Shown piece by piece: positions 26,650 through 33,757 of a DNA stretch of 35,039 nt (positions are counted from its first letter, which is position 1; each line of letters begins with the position of its first letter). The position numbers and the translations under genes were made by a program. Origin of the DNA: Halomonas sp. SpR1 (GTDB lineage: Bacteria; Pseudomonadota; Gammaproteobacteria; Pseudomonadales; Halomonadaceae); assembly GCF_031010175.1 (NCBI RefSeq), contig NZ_JAUAMB010000044.1, positions 1 to 35,039 on the forward strand, read 5' to 3'. Under the pieces are notes generated by a model, which made no database searches, was not told the DNA's origin, and saw only the letters and a list, made by a program, of their open reading frames with translations.

Positions 26650-27714
26650 GTGGCCACCATCGTCAAGACCCCCTCTGCAACCTGGAAAGCCGTCATCCGC
26701 AAGTCGGGTTGGCCTACCACCGCAAAGACCTTCCGTACCAAACGTGACGCCCAAGACTGGGCACGCCGCACTGAAGATGAAATGGTGCGTGGTGTTTATA
26801 TCCAGCGCAGCGCCTCGGAGCGCATGACGCTCGAAGCAGCACTCAAGCGCTACCTCGCGGACGTTACCCCTACCAAGAAGCCCAGCAGCCAGAAAAGCGA
26901 ACGCCTCAAGGCCAATACGCTGATCGAGCATTTGGGTAAATACTCTCTAGCAGCCCTTACGCCAGAACTGGTCGCCAACTACCGTGACAAGCGTTTAAAC
27001 AGTGTGGGGCGCCGAGGGGAGCTAATCAGCCCCAACACCGTGCGCTTAGAGCTTGCTCTACTTGGCCACCTCTTCACCGTGGCTATCCAGGAGTGGGGGC
27101 TGGGCCTGACGTATAACCCTGTTCAGAATATACGCAAACCGAGCCCAGGTGAGGGCCGGAGTAGACGTCTTAACTTCGAGGAAGAGAAGCGGCTGTTCGC
27201 CGTGTTACGTCAGCACAGCAACCCTATGCTTGCCTGGATCGCCAGAATCGCTCTGGAGACGGGTATGCGCTCGTCTGAGATCTTGACCCTCACTCGCAGC
27301 CAGGTAGACATTAAACGCCGCCTGGTGCGCCTTACAGACACCAAAAACAACGAAGCCCGCCTTGTGCCCCTAACGCAAGCCGCGACAGAAGTGTTCAAGC
27401 AGGCACTGAATAACCCAGTGCGTCCACTTGATTGCAATCTGGTGTTTTTCGGTGAGCCAGGCAAAGAAGGCAAACGGGGCCCTTACGTCTATACAAAGGT
27501 TTGGAATCAAGCCAAGAAGAGGACTGGGCTGAATGACTTTCGCTTTCATGATTTACGCCATGAGGCTGTTAGCCGGTTGGTAGAGGCTGGACTATCCGAT
27601 CAAGAGGTTGCTGCAATCAGTGGGCATAAGTCGATGCAGATGTTGAGGCGATATACACATTTAAGGGCGGAAGATTTAGTTGTGAAGTTAGATGGCGCAA
27701 ATTACATCGATTAA
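26650..27714 (+). CDS. tyrosine recombinase integrase
   Basis: A 354-residue site-specific recombinase. An N-terminal AP2-like/SAM-like arm-binding part (1-160) is followed by the catalytic domain. The active-site residues are visible: Arg in ETGMRSSEIL (about 207), Lys in TDTKNNEAR, HxxR in FHDLRHEAVS (about 300), His in SGHKSMQML (about 325) and the nucleophile Tyr335 in RRYTHL. The start is GTG at 26650, with CGGAG seven bases ahead. It reads away from the tRNA, the usual layout for elements that integrate into the 3' end of a tRNA gene. The gene looks intact. Confidence 0.93.
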   Translation: MATIVKTPSATWKAVIRKSGWPTTAKTFRTKRDAQDWARRTEDEMVRGVYIQRSASERMTLEAALKRYLADVTPTKKPSSQKSERLKANTLIEHLGKYSLAALTPELVANYRDKRLNSVGRRGELISPNTVRLELALLGHLFTVAIQEWGLGLTYNPVQNIRKPSPGEGRSRRLNFEEEKRLFAVLRQHSNPMLAWIARIALETGMRSSEILTLTRSQVDIKRRLVRLTDTKNNEARLVPLTQAATEVFKQALNNPVRPLDCNLVFFGEPGKEGKRGPYVYTKVWNQAKKRTGLNDFRFHDLRHEAVSRLVEAGLSDQEVAAISGHKSMQMLRRYTHLRAEDLVVKLDGANYID

Positions 27715-27754
27715 AACTATTTTTTAATGGTCTCTAAATATTTAAGGAATCAAC

Positions 27755-28606
27755 ATGATTGACTCTCTGAATGACTTAACTGTTAAAGTCCCTTTGTTAA
27801 GTTTTATAGCTTTTCTAGGTGTTGTAGCTATAGTTTTTTCTTTTCATTATAGAGTCGGATCTTCTTTGAGTTTTAAAGGAAAGTTGTACGCTTTGATAAT
27901 TGATCGATCAGATTTTCACGATGAAAATATTAAAATATTTTGGAGAGGCAGGAAAGACGTAGAAAGGTTTAATGCTATTTTTAATATTGGTGCAAAATCA
28001 GTGAGTGAGGTTGTTGGGTTTGGTCGCTGGGTTGATAAATATAATCTTGATATAAAGTTTTTAACTAATTTGAAAGGCAGGATTGATTTGGAGAAAATGA
28101 GATTGAGACGTGTTGAGTTATGGGAGGTGTTGGCCCTTTTTGTTATGACAATTGTTTTTTTGTTTGGTTTTTTGTTTTTCCTTTCAATTGCTTTCTCAAG
28201 TTTTGCATTGGTCAAATTTGATGACAATGAGCCGTGGCTATGGTTAAGTGGTAATAGTGCTCATAGTAATAAACTAGCTGATCTGTTATCTAATGAAAGT
28301 GGCTGGGCTATTACAGTATCAGATTGCGATAACAGCCTTGAATCAATTAAAGAAAAGGTGAGGAGTTCAGGGGTAAGCAAGGAAACTGTTGATATAATAT
28401 GTAGGTCGTTTGCTAATGAAAAGGATAAAGCTAAGATTGAGGAAATAATAAGAGAACAGAGAATCCTAGTTGTGCCAGCATTAGGCGCATTGTTTTTTGT
28501 TCTACTACCATATATTGAGTTGCAAAGGATAGGTAAGAGTCTGAGTGCAAGACGTCATGTTTTCAATAAATACCGTTCACGTAGGAAAGTTAAATTTTCT
28601 ATGTAA
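27755..28606 (+). CDS. unrecognised membrane protein, island cargo
   Basis: A 283-residue protein that I do not recognise. There is one membrane segment at about 13-30, a pair at about 123-155 (LALFVMTIVFLFGFLFFLSIAFSSFALV) and one at about 238-255 (LVVPALGALFFVLLPYI), followed by a basic tail rich in Arg and Lys. The loop between the first and second segments (about 30-120) is charged, and the loop between the third and fourth (155-238) holds two Cys (SDCDNS and DIICRS). Composition is far more AT-rich than every neighbour, a sign of separate acquisition. As a lone gene between integrase and the transfer block it is in the usual cargo place, but no function can be given. A likely terminator follows. 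Confidence 0.75.
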   Translation: MIDSLNDLTVKVPLLSFIAFLGVVAIVFSFHYRVGSSLSFKGKLYALIIDRSDFHDENIKIFWRGRKDVERFNAIFNIGAKSVSEVVGFGRWVDKYNLDIKFLTNLKGRIDLEKMRLRRVELWEVLALFVMTIVFLFGFLFFLSIAFSSFALVKFDDNEPWLWLSGNSAHSNKLADLLSNESGWAITVSDCDNSLESIKEKVRSSGVSKETVDIICRSFANEKDKAKIEEIIREQRILVVPALGALFFVLLPYIELQRIGKSLSARRHVFNKYRSRRKVKFSM

Positions 28607-28631
28607 TGACTTGAACTTTTTTGATTAGGCT

Positions 28632-28661
28632 AAAGAGGGCAAGGATTTGTTCTCTTTTTTT
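28632..28661 (+). terminator. terminator after the membrane-protein gene
   Basis: AAAGAG (28632-28637) pairs with CTCTTT (28652-28657) across a 14-nt loop that has a possible inner CAA/TTG pairing; a run of T follows directly. It lies about 25 bp downstream of the stop at 28606. Confidence 0.55.
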
Positions 28662-28743
28662 GTAATTTTTTGTATCGTTCTAATTTTTAGTGTAATTAGT
28701 ATATTTTTCAGTTTCTTGAGTCGTTTCAGTACATCAGGTTTAT

Positions 28744-28786
28744 ATAGATTGATAATCAAGTTAGGTTATTTTGATTTTCAATCTAT
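28744..28786. other. AT-rich long hairpin in the 287-bp gap before the DNA-binding gene
   Basis: ATAGATTGA-T-AATCAA (28744-28759) pairs with TTGATT-T-TCAATCTAT (28771-28786): 15 of 16 positions match, with an 11-nt loop. It lies in a gene-free, AT-rich stretch (28607-28893) upstream of the HTH and Rep-like genes. Candidate roles are operator, replication or recombination structure; none is shown by sequence alone. Nothing else is recognised in this gap apart from the terminator. Confidence 0.7.
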
Positions 28787-28893
28787 TATATTTTGATAAC
28801 CATTTTTATGCTGCCTCTATCTATGCTTGTTGAGTTTTAAATAGCTTAAGTTAACACTACCTTCATTGATCCTAGGTTGATGGAGGTTTAGCT

Positions 28894-29139
28894 ATGAATG
28901 TCGAAGATTACATGGTGGAAAGATTCGGTCTCTTAATGAGCATAACTGACTTAGCTGACCTGCTAGGTCGTTCGCCTGATGGAGTGAGGGTTTCTTTATA
29001 CACCGACACTGAAGTCTCCCGTAAGCTTAAACCAACAATGGTAAAAGTGGGCAGGCGCGTCTATTTTCGTACTCTTCAGGTTAAAGAAGCCCTGAGTTTA
29101 GATCATGTTAGAAAAGCGCCTAGCCTTTCTTCTGAGTGA
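28894..29139 (+). CDS. small DNA-binding protein (HTH, excisionase/AlpA-like size)
   Basis: An 81-residue protein. The central part, MSITDLADLLGRSPDGVRVSLY, fits a helix-turn-helix of the MerR/AlpA/excisionase type, followed by a short wing with KPTMVKVGRRVYFRTLQV. GGAGG precedes the ATG. Small winged-helix proteins of this kind are common beside Rep genes and integrases, where they act as transcription regulators or directionality factors. It may be the excisionase of this element or a regulator of the transfer genes downstream. I cannot decide between these. Confidence 0.7.
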   Translation: MNVEDYMVERFGLLMSITDLADLLGRSPDGVRVSLYTDTEVSRKLKPTMVKVGRRVYFRTLQVKEALSLDHVRKAPSLSSE

Positions 29140-29205
29140 ATGCGTCTTTTTCTGTCGTTAAAGATATCAACTGTTTACAAGCTAGCGTTTGAGTAAAGGC
29201 AGTAT

Positions 29206-30309
29206 ATGACGCACATCACTCCTTCAATTGTTAAAAAAAGGTTAGGTAGAGTAATAGCCTATAATACTGCTTTTTCATTTCTTCCTGGCGTTTCAGTCCC
29301 TGCGGCAGTATTTCTTAGTCAGGTTGCTTATTGGAGCAAAAACTCTACATCGGAAAGTCGGGATGGATGGTTCTATAAGAAACAGTGTGGTGATGATAGT
29401 TGGGAGGATGAAACAGGTCTATCGCTAAAACAGCAAGTAAGCGCTAGAGCTGCACTAGTAGAGCTTGGTATTTTAGAAGAAAGAAGAAGAGATGTTCCCG
29501 CTAAACTATGGTACCGCGTTAATTATGACCGTTTGCTGGAATTACAAGAAAATAGCTTACCTTTTAAGAGTAAGAATAAGAAATGCGGCTCATCTGTAAT
29601 TGAAAGTATCGTTGGTAGGCTCATTGCCTATTATCCTGATTTCACATTGCTTCCAGGAATATCAGTTACTGGCGCAGTTTTCCTTAGCCAAGCATTTTAC
29701 TGGAGTGACAATATCACAGCTAAGAGTCGAGGGGGGTGGTTCTATAAAAAACAACGAGGGGAAGATAGCTGGGAATCAGAGACAGGTTTATCCCCAAAGC
29801 AACAAGCAAACGCTAGGAAAGCGTTAGCCAAACTCGGCATCCTAAAAGAAGAAAGGATAGGTGTCCCAGCTATTGTGTGGTATCGCGTCGATTGTGAACG
29901 TTTATTAGAACTGTTAGTGGAGTACGTAGAGCTTAAAAACTCCTCCAAGAACCGTAGTAGCCAGTTTCACCCTTTGGGAGAATCTGACTTGCCTTTTGGT
30001 GAATCTGACTTGCCTTATAGCCAATCTGATAAGCCGAATAGTACATTCCAGAATCGCCAAAAGGGAAAATCTATTACAGAGAATACGTCTAAGATTACAG
30101 CAAGAAATAATCGCAGAACTGCTAAAGGCGATCAGCCAGAAGTAGACAATCTTCAGCAGAGGCGCGCCGCAGCACTTCAGCGAAGCGAGCAAATAGCAGA
30201 TAACAATGCCAAGCGGTACGGCGATACTACGGCCGGTGAACCAGCAATGGTTGGGATACGAAAAGGCATGCGAAAAGGCATTAATAAAAGAAATATCAGG
30301 GTAGGGTAA
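29206..30309 (+). CDS. replication-initiator-like protein with duplicated winged-helix domain
   Basis: A 367-residue protein made of two tandem copies of one domain (about residues 13-113 and 136-236) joined by a 22-residue basic linker. The copies align without gaps and are about 65% identical by my count. Each has the pattern VFLSQ..YWS...GWFYKKQ...SWE.ETGLS.KQQ..AR.AL..LGIL......PA..WYRV...RLLEL, typical of winged-helix replication or DNA-binding proteins of phages and mobile elements. The C-terminal third is polar, with short repeats (GESDLPFGESDLPYSQSDKP) and a basic end. It may initiate replication of an excised element or act as a DNA-binding regulator; family members usually carry one copy as far as I know. 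Confidence 0.75.
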   Translation: MTHITPSIVKKRLGRVIAYNTAFSFLPGVSVPAAVFLSQVAYWSKNSTSESRDGWFYKKQCGDDSWEDETGLSLKQQVSARAALVELGILEERRRDVPAKLWYRVNYDRLLELQENSLPFKSKNKKCGSSVIESIVGRLIAYYPDFTLLPGISVTGAVFLSQAFYWSDNITAKSRGGWFYKKQRGEDSWESETGLSPKQQANARKALAKLGILKEERIGVPAIVWYRVDCERLLELLVEYVELKNSSKNRSSQFHPLGESDLPFGESDLPYSQSDKPNSTFQNRQKGKSITENTSKITARNNRRTAKGDQPEVDNLQQRRAAALQRSEQIADNNAKRYGDTTAGEPAMVGIRKGMRKGINKRNIRVG

Positions 30310-30365
30310 AACAGCAGTATGGCGTTATTCAGGTTAACTCTAAACTATTTAAATAGGGGGTAACT

Positions 30366-30695
30366 ATGACTGATAGTCAGAACACTATGCCCGCTTTAAC
30401 TGACAGCAGCTTGTCTTGGTTGTGTCGATCACATGCAGTTGAACAGCACGCTATCCAGAGTGAGATTCAAACTCTAGTGATTATCGCGGGCTACGCCTGT
30501 GATTTTCTGACTGAAGAGCTTCAAGCACTTCCTGAAGACTTTTTTACCTGCATAGAAGAGATGAAAGAGGTGATGGAGTCTATCGACTTGAGAAGCCTGG
30601 ATTTTGAAAAACGAGTAATCACGCTCAAGAGGACGAAACGCCGTCTGGAAGCTAAGGCTTCCCTCCAAAATCGAAATAAGGGAACCCCTGAATGA
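30366..30695 (+). CDS. small protein coupled to virB5, unknown function
   Basis: A 109-residue protein without signal peptide or membrane segment. It is mostly helical, with a basic Lys/Arg-rich end (TLKRTKRRLEAKASLQNRNK). I recognise no family. AGGGGG lies five bases before the ATG. Its stop overlaps the virB5 start (ATGA), so it is in the same operon and probably belongs to the transfer system, as a cytoplasmic accessory or regulatory protein. Confidence 0.7.
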   Translation: MTDSQNTMPALTDSSLSWLCRSHAVEQHAIQSEIQTLVIIAGYACDFLTEELQALPEDFFTCIEEMKEVMESIDLRSLDFEKRVITLKRTKRRLEAKASLQNRNKGTPE

Positions 30696-31321
30696 ATATA
30701 AAAATTTCGTGCGCACGAAAAATGGCGAGTGTCATTTTCCTGGCCGGTTTTAGTTTCTCGTCGCCCTCCATGGCGGCAGGTATTCCTGTTATCGACACAA
30801 CCAGCATTGCTCAGCAAATTTTGCAGGTCGAGCACATGCTTACTCAAATCAAAAGTCTCCAAGATCAGTTGGACAACATGAGCGGCTCGCGGGGTCTGGC
30901 TGGAGTGATCGACTCGGTGTATGACACTACGGTGGATGTTGAACCAAACGAGGTGCTGAGTGACGTCGGTATCCGAGATTCAGGTGAACATGGGCTATCT
31001 GGCGATATAGCTGAAGTCTACGACTTGAGTAATGAAAACTCTGCTATTTGGCTAGGCCAGTCGCAAAAGTCACTGGAACAGGCTCAGCAACGTTTTCATG
31101 CGCTTTCAGGCCTGATTGCCAAAGTTAATAACAGTCCGGATCAAAAAGACATTCTGGATCTTCAAGCGCGCATTGGTGCTGAACAAGTCATGCTTCAAAA
31201 CGAAATGGCCAAGCTCACGATGCTGCGCTCTCAAGCTGATGCTAACCAATCGATGCACAACCAGCGTATTCAGCAAATGCGCATCGAGTCATCCGGTGAA
31301 CCCTTCGAGCTGAATTGGTAA
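30692..31321 (+). CDS. virB5: type IV secretion minor pilin VirB5
   Basis: A 209-residue secreted protein. The N-terminus MNIKISCARKMASVIFLAGF is a signal peptide, cleaved near SMAAG. The mature start IPVIDTTSIAQQILQVEHML, then TQIKSLQDQLDNMSGSRG, is the hallmark of VirB5/TraC/TrbJ-type proteins, which sit at the pilus tip and help in recipient contact. Long helices in the second half fit a three-helix bundle. The palindrome TTTCGTGCGCACGAAA lies at codons 5-10 of this gene. Genes follow in the order virB5-eexN-virB6, seen in IncP-like and PromA-type conjugation systems. Confidence 0.87.
   Translation: MNIKISCARKMASVIFLAGFSFSSPSMAAGIPVIDTTSIAQQILQVEHMLTQIKSLQDQLDNMSGSRGLAGVIDSVYDTTVDVEPNEVLSDVGIRDSGEHGLSGDIAEVYDLSNENSAIWLGQSQKSLEQAQQRFHALSGLIAKVNNSPDQKDILDLQARIGAEQVMLQNEMAKLTMLRSQADANQSMHNQRIQQMRIESSGEPFELNW
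30705..30720. promoter_or_regulatory. 16-bp palindrome inside the virB5 start, copy 1
   Basis: TTTCGTGCGCACGAAA is a perfect 16-bp palindrome 14 nt into virB5. The same word occurs inside eexN (31350-31365) and, with one mismatch, at 33088-33103. A dimeric repressor site or an RNA hairpin (6-bp stem, GCGC loop) are both possible. Confidence 0.7.
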
Positions 31322-31333
31322 TGAGGACTAAAC

Positions 31334-31645
31334 ATGAATACCTGGAATTTTTCGTGCGCACGAAAATTTGTAGCCGCCTTTCTGGCCAGTTTCGTTCTAA
31401 CAGGGTGCTTTGACGACAGTCCAGAGGTCTCCAGGACAGCCCCCACTGAGTCCGTGCATGATGTCGATTGGTTCAAAACTCACGATGATGAACGTCAGTC
31501 AACGCTTAGAGAATGTTCGAACAACCCTGCAGAGCTAAGAGACACACCCAATTGCATAAATGCTCTTCAGGCGGAAAGGGCACTATCGAGCGGTGAGCGT
31601 TTCGAGCTAGATCTTTCCGGGCTTAAAAACGGTGAAGAATCATGA
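31334..31645 (+). CDS. eexN: EexN-family entry-exclusion lipoprotein
   Basis: A 103-residue lipoprotein. The signal segment VAAFLASFVLTGC carries a lipobox with Cys25. The mature part shows the EexN pattern VDWFKTHDDERQSTLRECSN, then NPAELRDTPNCINA, with two Cys presumably bonded. EexN proteins block redundant conjugation into a cell that already carries the element. GAGGA precedes the ATG. The gene ends in ATGA overlap with virB6. It shares the embedded palindrome and the peptide SCARK with virB5. It is a good marker for a complete conjugative system at some time. Confidence 0.88.
   Translation: MNTWNFSCARKFVAAFLASFVLTGCFDDSPEVSRTAPTESVHDVDWFKTHDDERQSTLRECSNNPAELRDTPNCINALQAERALSSGERFELDLSGLKNGEES
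31350..31365. promoter_or_regulatory. 16-bp palindrome inside the eexN start, copy 2
   Basis: Identical to copy 1; the dyad extends to 18 bp (31349-31366). It lies 17 nt into eexN and is read in the same frame as in virB5. Confidence 0.7.
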
Positions 31646-32637
31646 ACTTGTTTGAGGGAATGTTTGAGGTCGTTGATGAAGCACTGGATCAGTACGTTGT
31701 TAACACTGTGACGGATCTTATAGCGCACCTCACTCCATTGTTCTCCAGTCTGCTGATCGTCTGGATAGCTATCTGGGGTTATCTACTGATGTTCGGCAAG
31801 GCTAGCGAGCCATTGCAGGATGGCGTTTTTCGTATTCTCCGCATTGGTTTAATTATGACGTTAGGACTTTCGGTAGGCACCTATATGGGTGTTGTCGTAG
31901 ACGTTCTAACCCATGGGCCAGAGGAGATTGCGGCGGTACTTACCGGCTCTGACGGTGGGGCTGCTGCCATATTGGATAGCCTTTTTGCTCGTATCTTGGA
32001 TGTTGCTGATCAAGCCTGGGACAAAGCGGGGGTAATGAGCGGTGATTTTGGTATGTACCTGGTAGCCATCCTAGTTATGGCTTTTGGTGGTGGCGTCACG
32101 ATTGTTGTTGCGTTCTTACTATTAGCCAGCAAGGTCGCAACGACTGTACTGCTTGCTATAGGCCCGCTCTTCATCGTTGGCCTGTTGTTCAATGCCACTC
32201 AGCGCTTCTTTGAGAGCTGGCTGGGGATGGTCATTAACTTTGGCATGCTGCTGATACTAGGCTCGGCCATTGGCCGTATGGTTATCGATGTAAGCGAATC
32301 CTTCATGGACATTGTGGAGACGTCGACTAGCAGCATGGCAAGCATGACGACGTGTGCCTATCTAATAACGTTCTTCGCGCTTGGGATTCTAGTTCTGAAG
32401 CAGGTTCCTGGTATTGCTTCAGCCCTAGGGGGAGGGGTTGCTTTAGCAACACAAGGTGCTCTTAGTTCAGCGATGGGAGCTATGAGGCCTTCCTCAATCC
32501 GTCGCCAGTATCGTGGTGTTCAGCGTGATGCGCGCATTGCAGGCAGGGCGGCAACGTCCCCATACCGTGGTGCTAAATCTGCATATCGTGCTTATCAGAA
32601 GCGTTTCGGCGCTGGCAATACGATGACAGGAGGTTAA
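31642..32637 (+). CDS. virB6: type IV secretion inner-membrane channel protein VirB6
   Basis: A 331-residue polytopic inner-membrane protein with five to six segments at about 27-50, 60-85, 135-160, 165-185, 195-215 and 240-262, then a basic cytoplasmic tail (RRQYRGVQRDARIAGRAATS). Between the second and third segments lies a periplasmic loop of about 45 residues (TGSDGGAAAILDSLFARILDVADQ), as in VirB6/TrbL. It forms part of the inner-membrane complex that passes the DNA strand. The start overlaps the eexN stop (ATGA). Confidence 0.87.
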   Translation: MNLFEGMFEVVDEALDQYVVNTVTDLIAHLTPLFSSLLIVWIAIWGYLLMFGKASEPLQDGVFRILRIGLIMTLGLSVGTYMGVVVDVLTHGPEEIAAVLTGSDGGAAAILDSLFARILDVADQAWDKAGVMSGDFGMYLVAILVMAFGGGVTIVVAFLLLASKVATTVLLAIGPLFIVGLLFNATQRFFESWLGMVINFGMLLILGSAIGRMVIDVSESFMDIVETSTSSMASMTTCAYLITFFALGILVLKQVPGIASALGGGVALATQGALSSAMGAMRPSSIRRQYRGVQRDARIAGRAATSPYRGAKSAYRAYQKRFGAGNTMTGG

Positions 32638-32640
32638 GCC

Positions 32641-32925
32641 ATGAAGCCTAAGATCGATGTTTGGCGGGCCTGGTGGGCGTGCGTGCTGCGAAGCTGGGAA
32701 CTAGGGCTGTCAGGTTTGCTTCTTGGCGTGGGCATTCTTTTAAGCTTGGCCTTACTCCCAGAGTTACCACATTTGGCCTGGGGGACGCTCACTGGAAGGT
32801 TTGAAGCTACTCGAACCCTATTCGTATGTGCAGCGGGTATTGCCGTGTGCATCCTTCAGTGGAAATGGCGCTCTGCCATATACCCACAACTCAAACATGA
32901 TGCGTCAAAGAAGAGAGCCCTATGA
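32641..32925 (+). CDS. small two-segment membrane protein of the transfer operon
   Basis: A 94-residue protein with two membrane segments at about 20-42 and 57-75 and a basic tail. No family is recognised. GGAGG lies just ahead of the ATG, and only three bases separate it from the virB6 stop, so it belongs to the same operon. It could be an accessory or exclusion-type protein. It is the last gene before the presumed oriT. Confidence 0.7.
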   Translation: MKPKIDVWRAWWACVLRSWELGLSGLLLGVGILLSLALLPELPHLAWGTLTGRFEATRTLFVCAAGIAVCILQWKWRSAIYPQLKHDASKKRAL

Positions 32926-33087
32926 GCTACCTACGTTTAACTCCCCAGTAAATGGATGAGTTTTGGGCCGAAAAAGGGCTCCGCCGGGCAGCAGTAAAAG
33001 TTGCAGTTCACCCCATCAAATTACAGGCGTCCCTGCCCATATTGCTTTTATAAGTTGATAGCCGGTAGGACGCCTATTGCTCTCTTT

Positions 33088-33103
33088 TTTCGTACGCACG
33101 AAA
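33088..33103. promoter_or_regulatory. palindrome copy 3, in the candidate oriT
   Basis: TTTCGTACGCACGAAA differs by one base from the copies in virB5 and eexN. It lies 25 bp from the putative nic site and about 110 bp before the double-RHH gene. Confidence 0.6.
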
Positions 33104-33142
33104 TGGGTTATTGGTTTTAGAGCTAGGGCAGGATTCGCAAAG

Positions 33143-33184
33143 TGGTACCAAACGTACCCGTCGTGCTGGCATTTGGTACCAAAT
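33143..33184. promoter_or_regulatory. paired TGGTACCA operator-like palindromes
   Basis: TGGTACCA (33143-33150) and ATTTGGTACCAAAT (33171-33184, a perfect 14-bp palindrome) have centres 31 bp apart, about three helical turns. They lie 29 bp before the ATG of the double-RHH gene and 14 nt from the putative nic site. Autoregulation or relaxosome assembly is inferred. Confidence 0.6.
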
Positions 33185-33212
33185 TGAAAATTATCGATGA
33201 GGAGGAATCACA

Positions 33213-33743
33213 ATGAGCGAGCAAGAAATAGTGAAAACCAGACTAACGCCAGACGAAAAAGAGGCTTGGCAGCGTTTATGCCAAGCATCAGGCCGATCAG
33301 AATCCGATGTATTAAGAGAGATGATTCAACGTGTCTGTGGAGAAAGTATCGCCGAAGAAGGGCATGACATCGTTCGGGGGCCCAAGTCATGCAAGGTAAC
33401 AATTCGACTCACACAGCATGAACGAGTCTTGATTGAGGAGCGGGCAGAGTATGAAGGCTTTCGAAATCGTACTCGCTGGGCGTCAGCGCTTATAAGAGCA
33501 ACGTTGCTTCGAGAGCCTGTCATGAATGAGGAGGAGCGTTCAGCTTTGCTCAATGCGTCCTTTACTCTATCTGACCTGGCTGAAAAATCAGGAGGCACTG
33601 TCCTTGGCATAAATCGATTGCGCATTAAAGATCAGGATCGTGAGCAGATTCGCATTGAAGAGCTTCAGAAACGGGTCAGTAAGCTTCACGACAAAGTAAT
33701 GGCCCTGGTAGCAGGCAGCCAGAAGCGCTGGAACTTAAACTGA
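33213..33743 (+). CDS. double ribbon-helix-helix protein, MobC/TraJ-like relaxosome accessory
   Basis: A 176-residue cytoplasmic protein. Residues 6-40 (VKTRLTPDEKEAWQRLCQAS, then GRSESDVLREMI) and 60-96 (CKVTIRLTQHERVLIEERAE, then NRTRWASALIR) each fit a ribbon-helix-helix unit. The segment TLSDLAEKSGGTVLGINRLR recalls the MobC motif, and a coiled coil at about 145-170 closes the protein. GAGGAGG precedes the ATG. Such proteins bind near nic, recruit the relaxase and repress their own promoter. Two RHH units in one chain is unusual for MobC-type proteins. The relaxase partner is not in the window. Confidence 0.7.
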   Translation: MSEQEIVKTRLTPDEKEAWQRLCQASGRSESDVLREMIQRVCGESIAEEGHDIVRGPKSCKVTIRLTQHERVLIEERAEYEGFRNRTRWASALIRATLLREPVMNEEERSALLNASFTLSDLAEKSGGTVLGINRLRIKDQDREQIRIEELQKRVSKLHDKVMALVAGSQKRWNLN

Positions 33744-33757
33744 GTGAGGGGATGTGG

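Larger units (their letters stand above)
33025..33184. other. candidate origin of transfer (oriT)
   Basis: A 287-bp gene-free stretch (32926-33212) between the transfer operon and a relaxosome-type protein. It contains an inverted repeat AGGCGTCC (33025-33032) / GGACGCCT (33068-33075), a palindrome TTTCGTACGCACGAAA (33088-33103, one mismatch), the minus-strand motif ATCCTGCCC (33134-33126), which equals the RP4 nic core YATCCTG/CCC apart from the first base, and two TGGTACCA dyads (33143-33150, 33171-33184). The combination fits a MOBP-type oriT cut on the minus strand between 33129 and 33128. Nicking is inferred. Confidence 0.6.
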
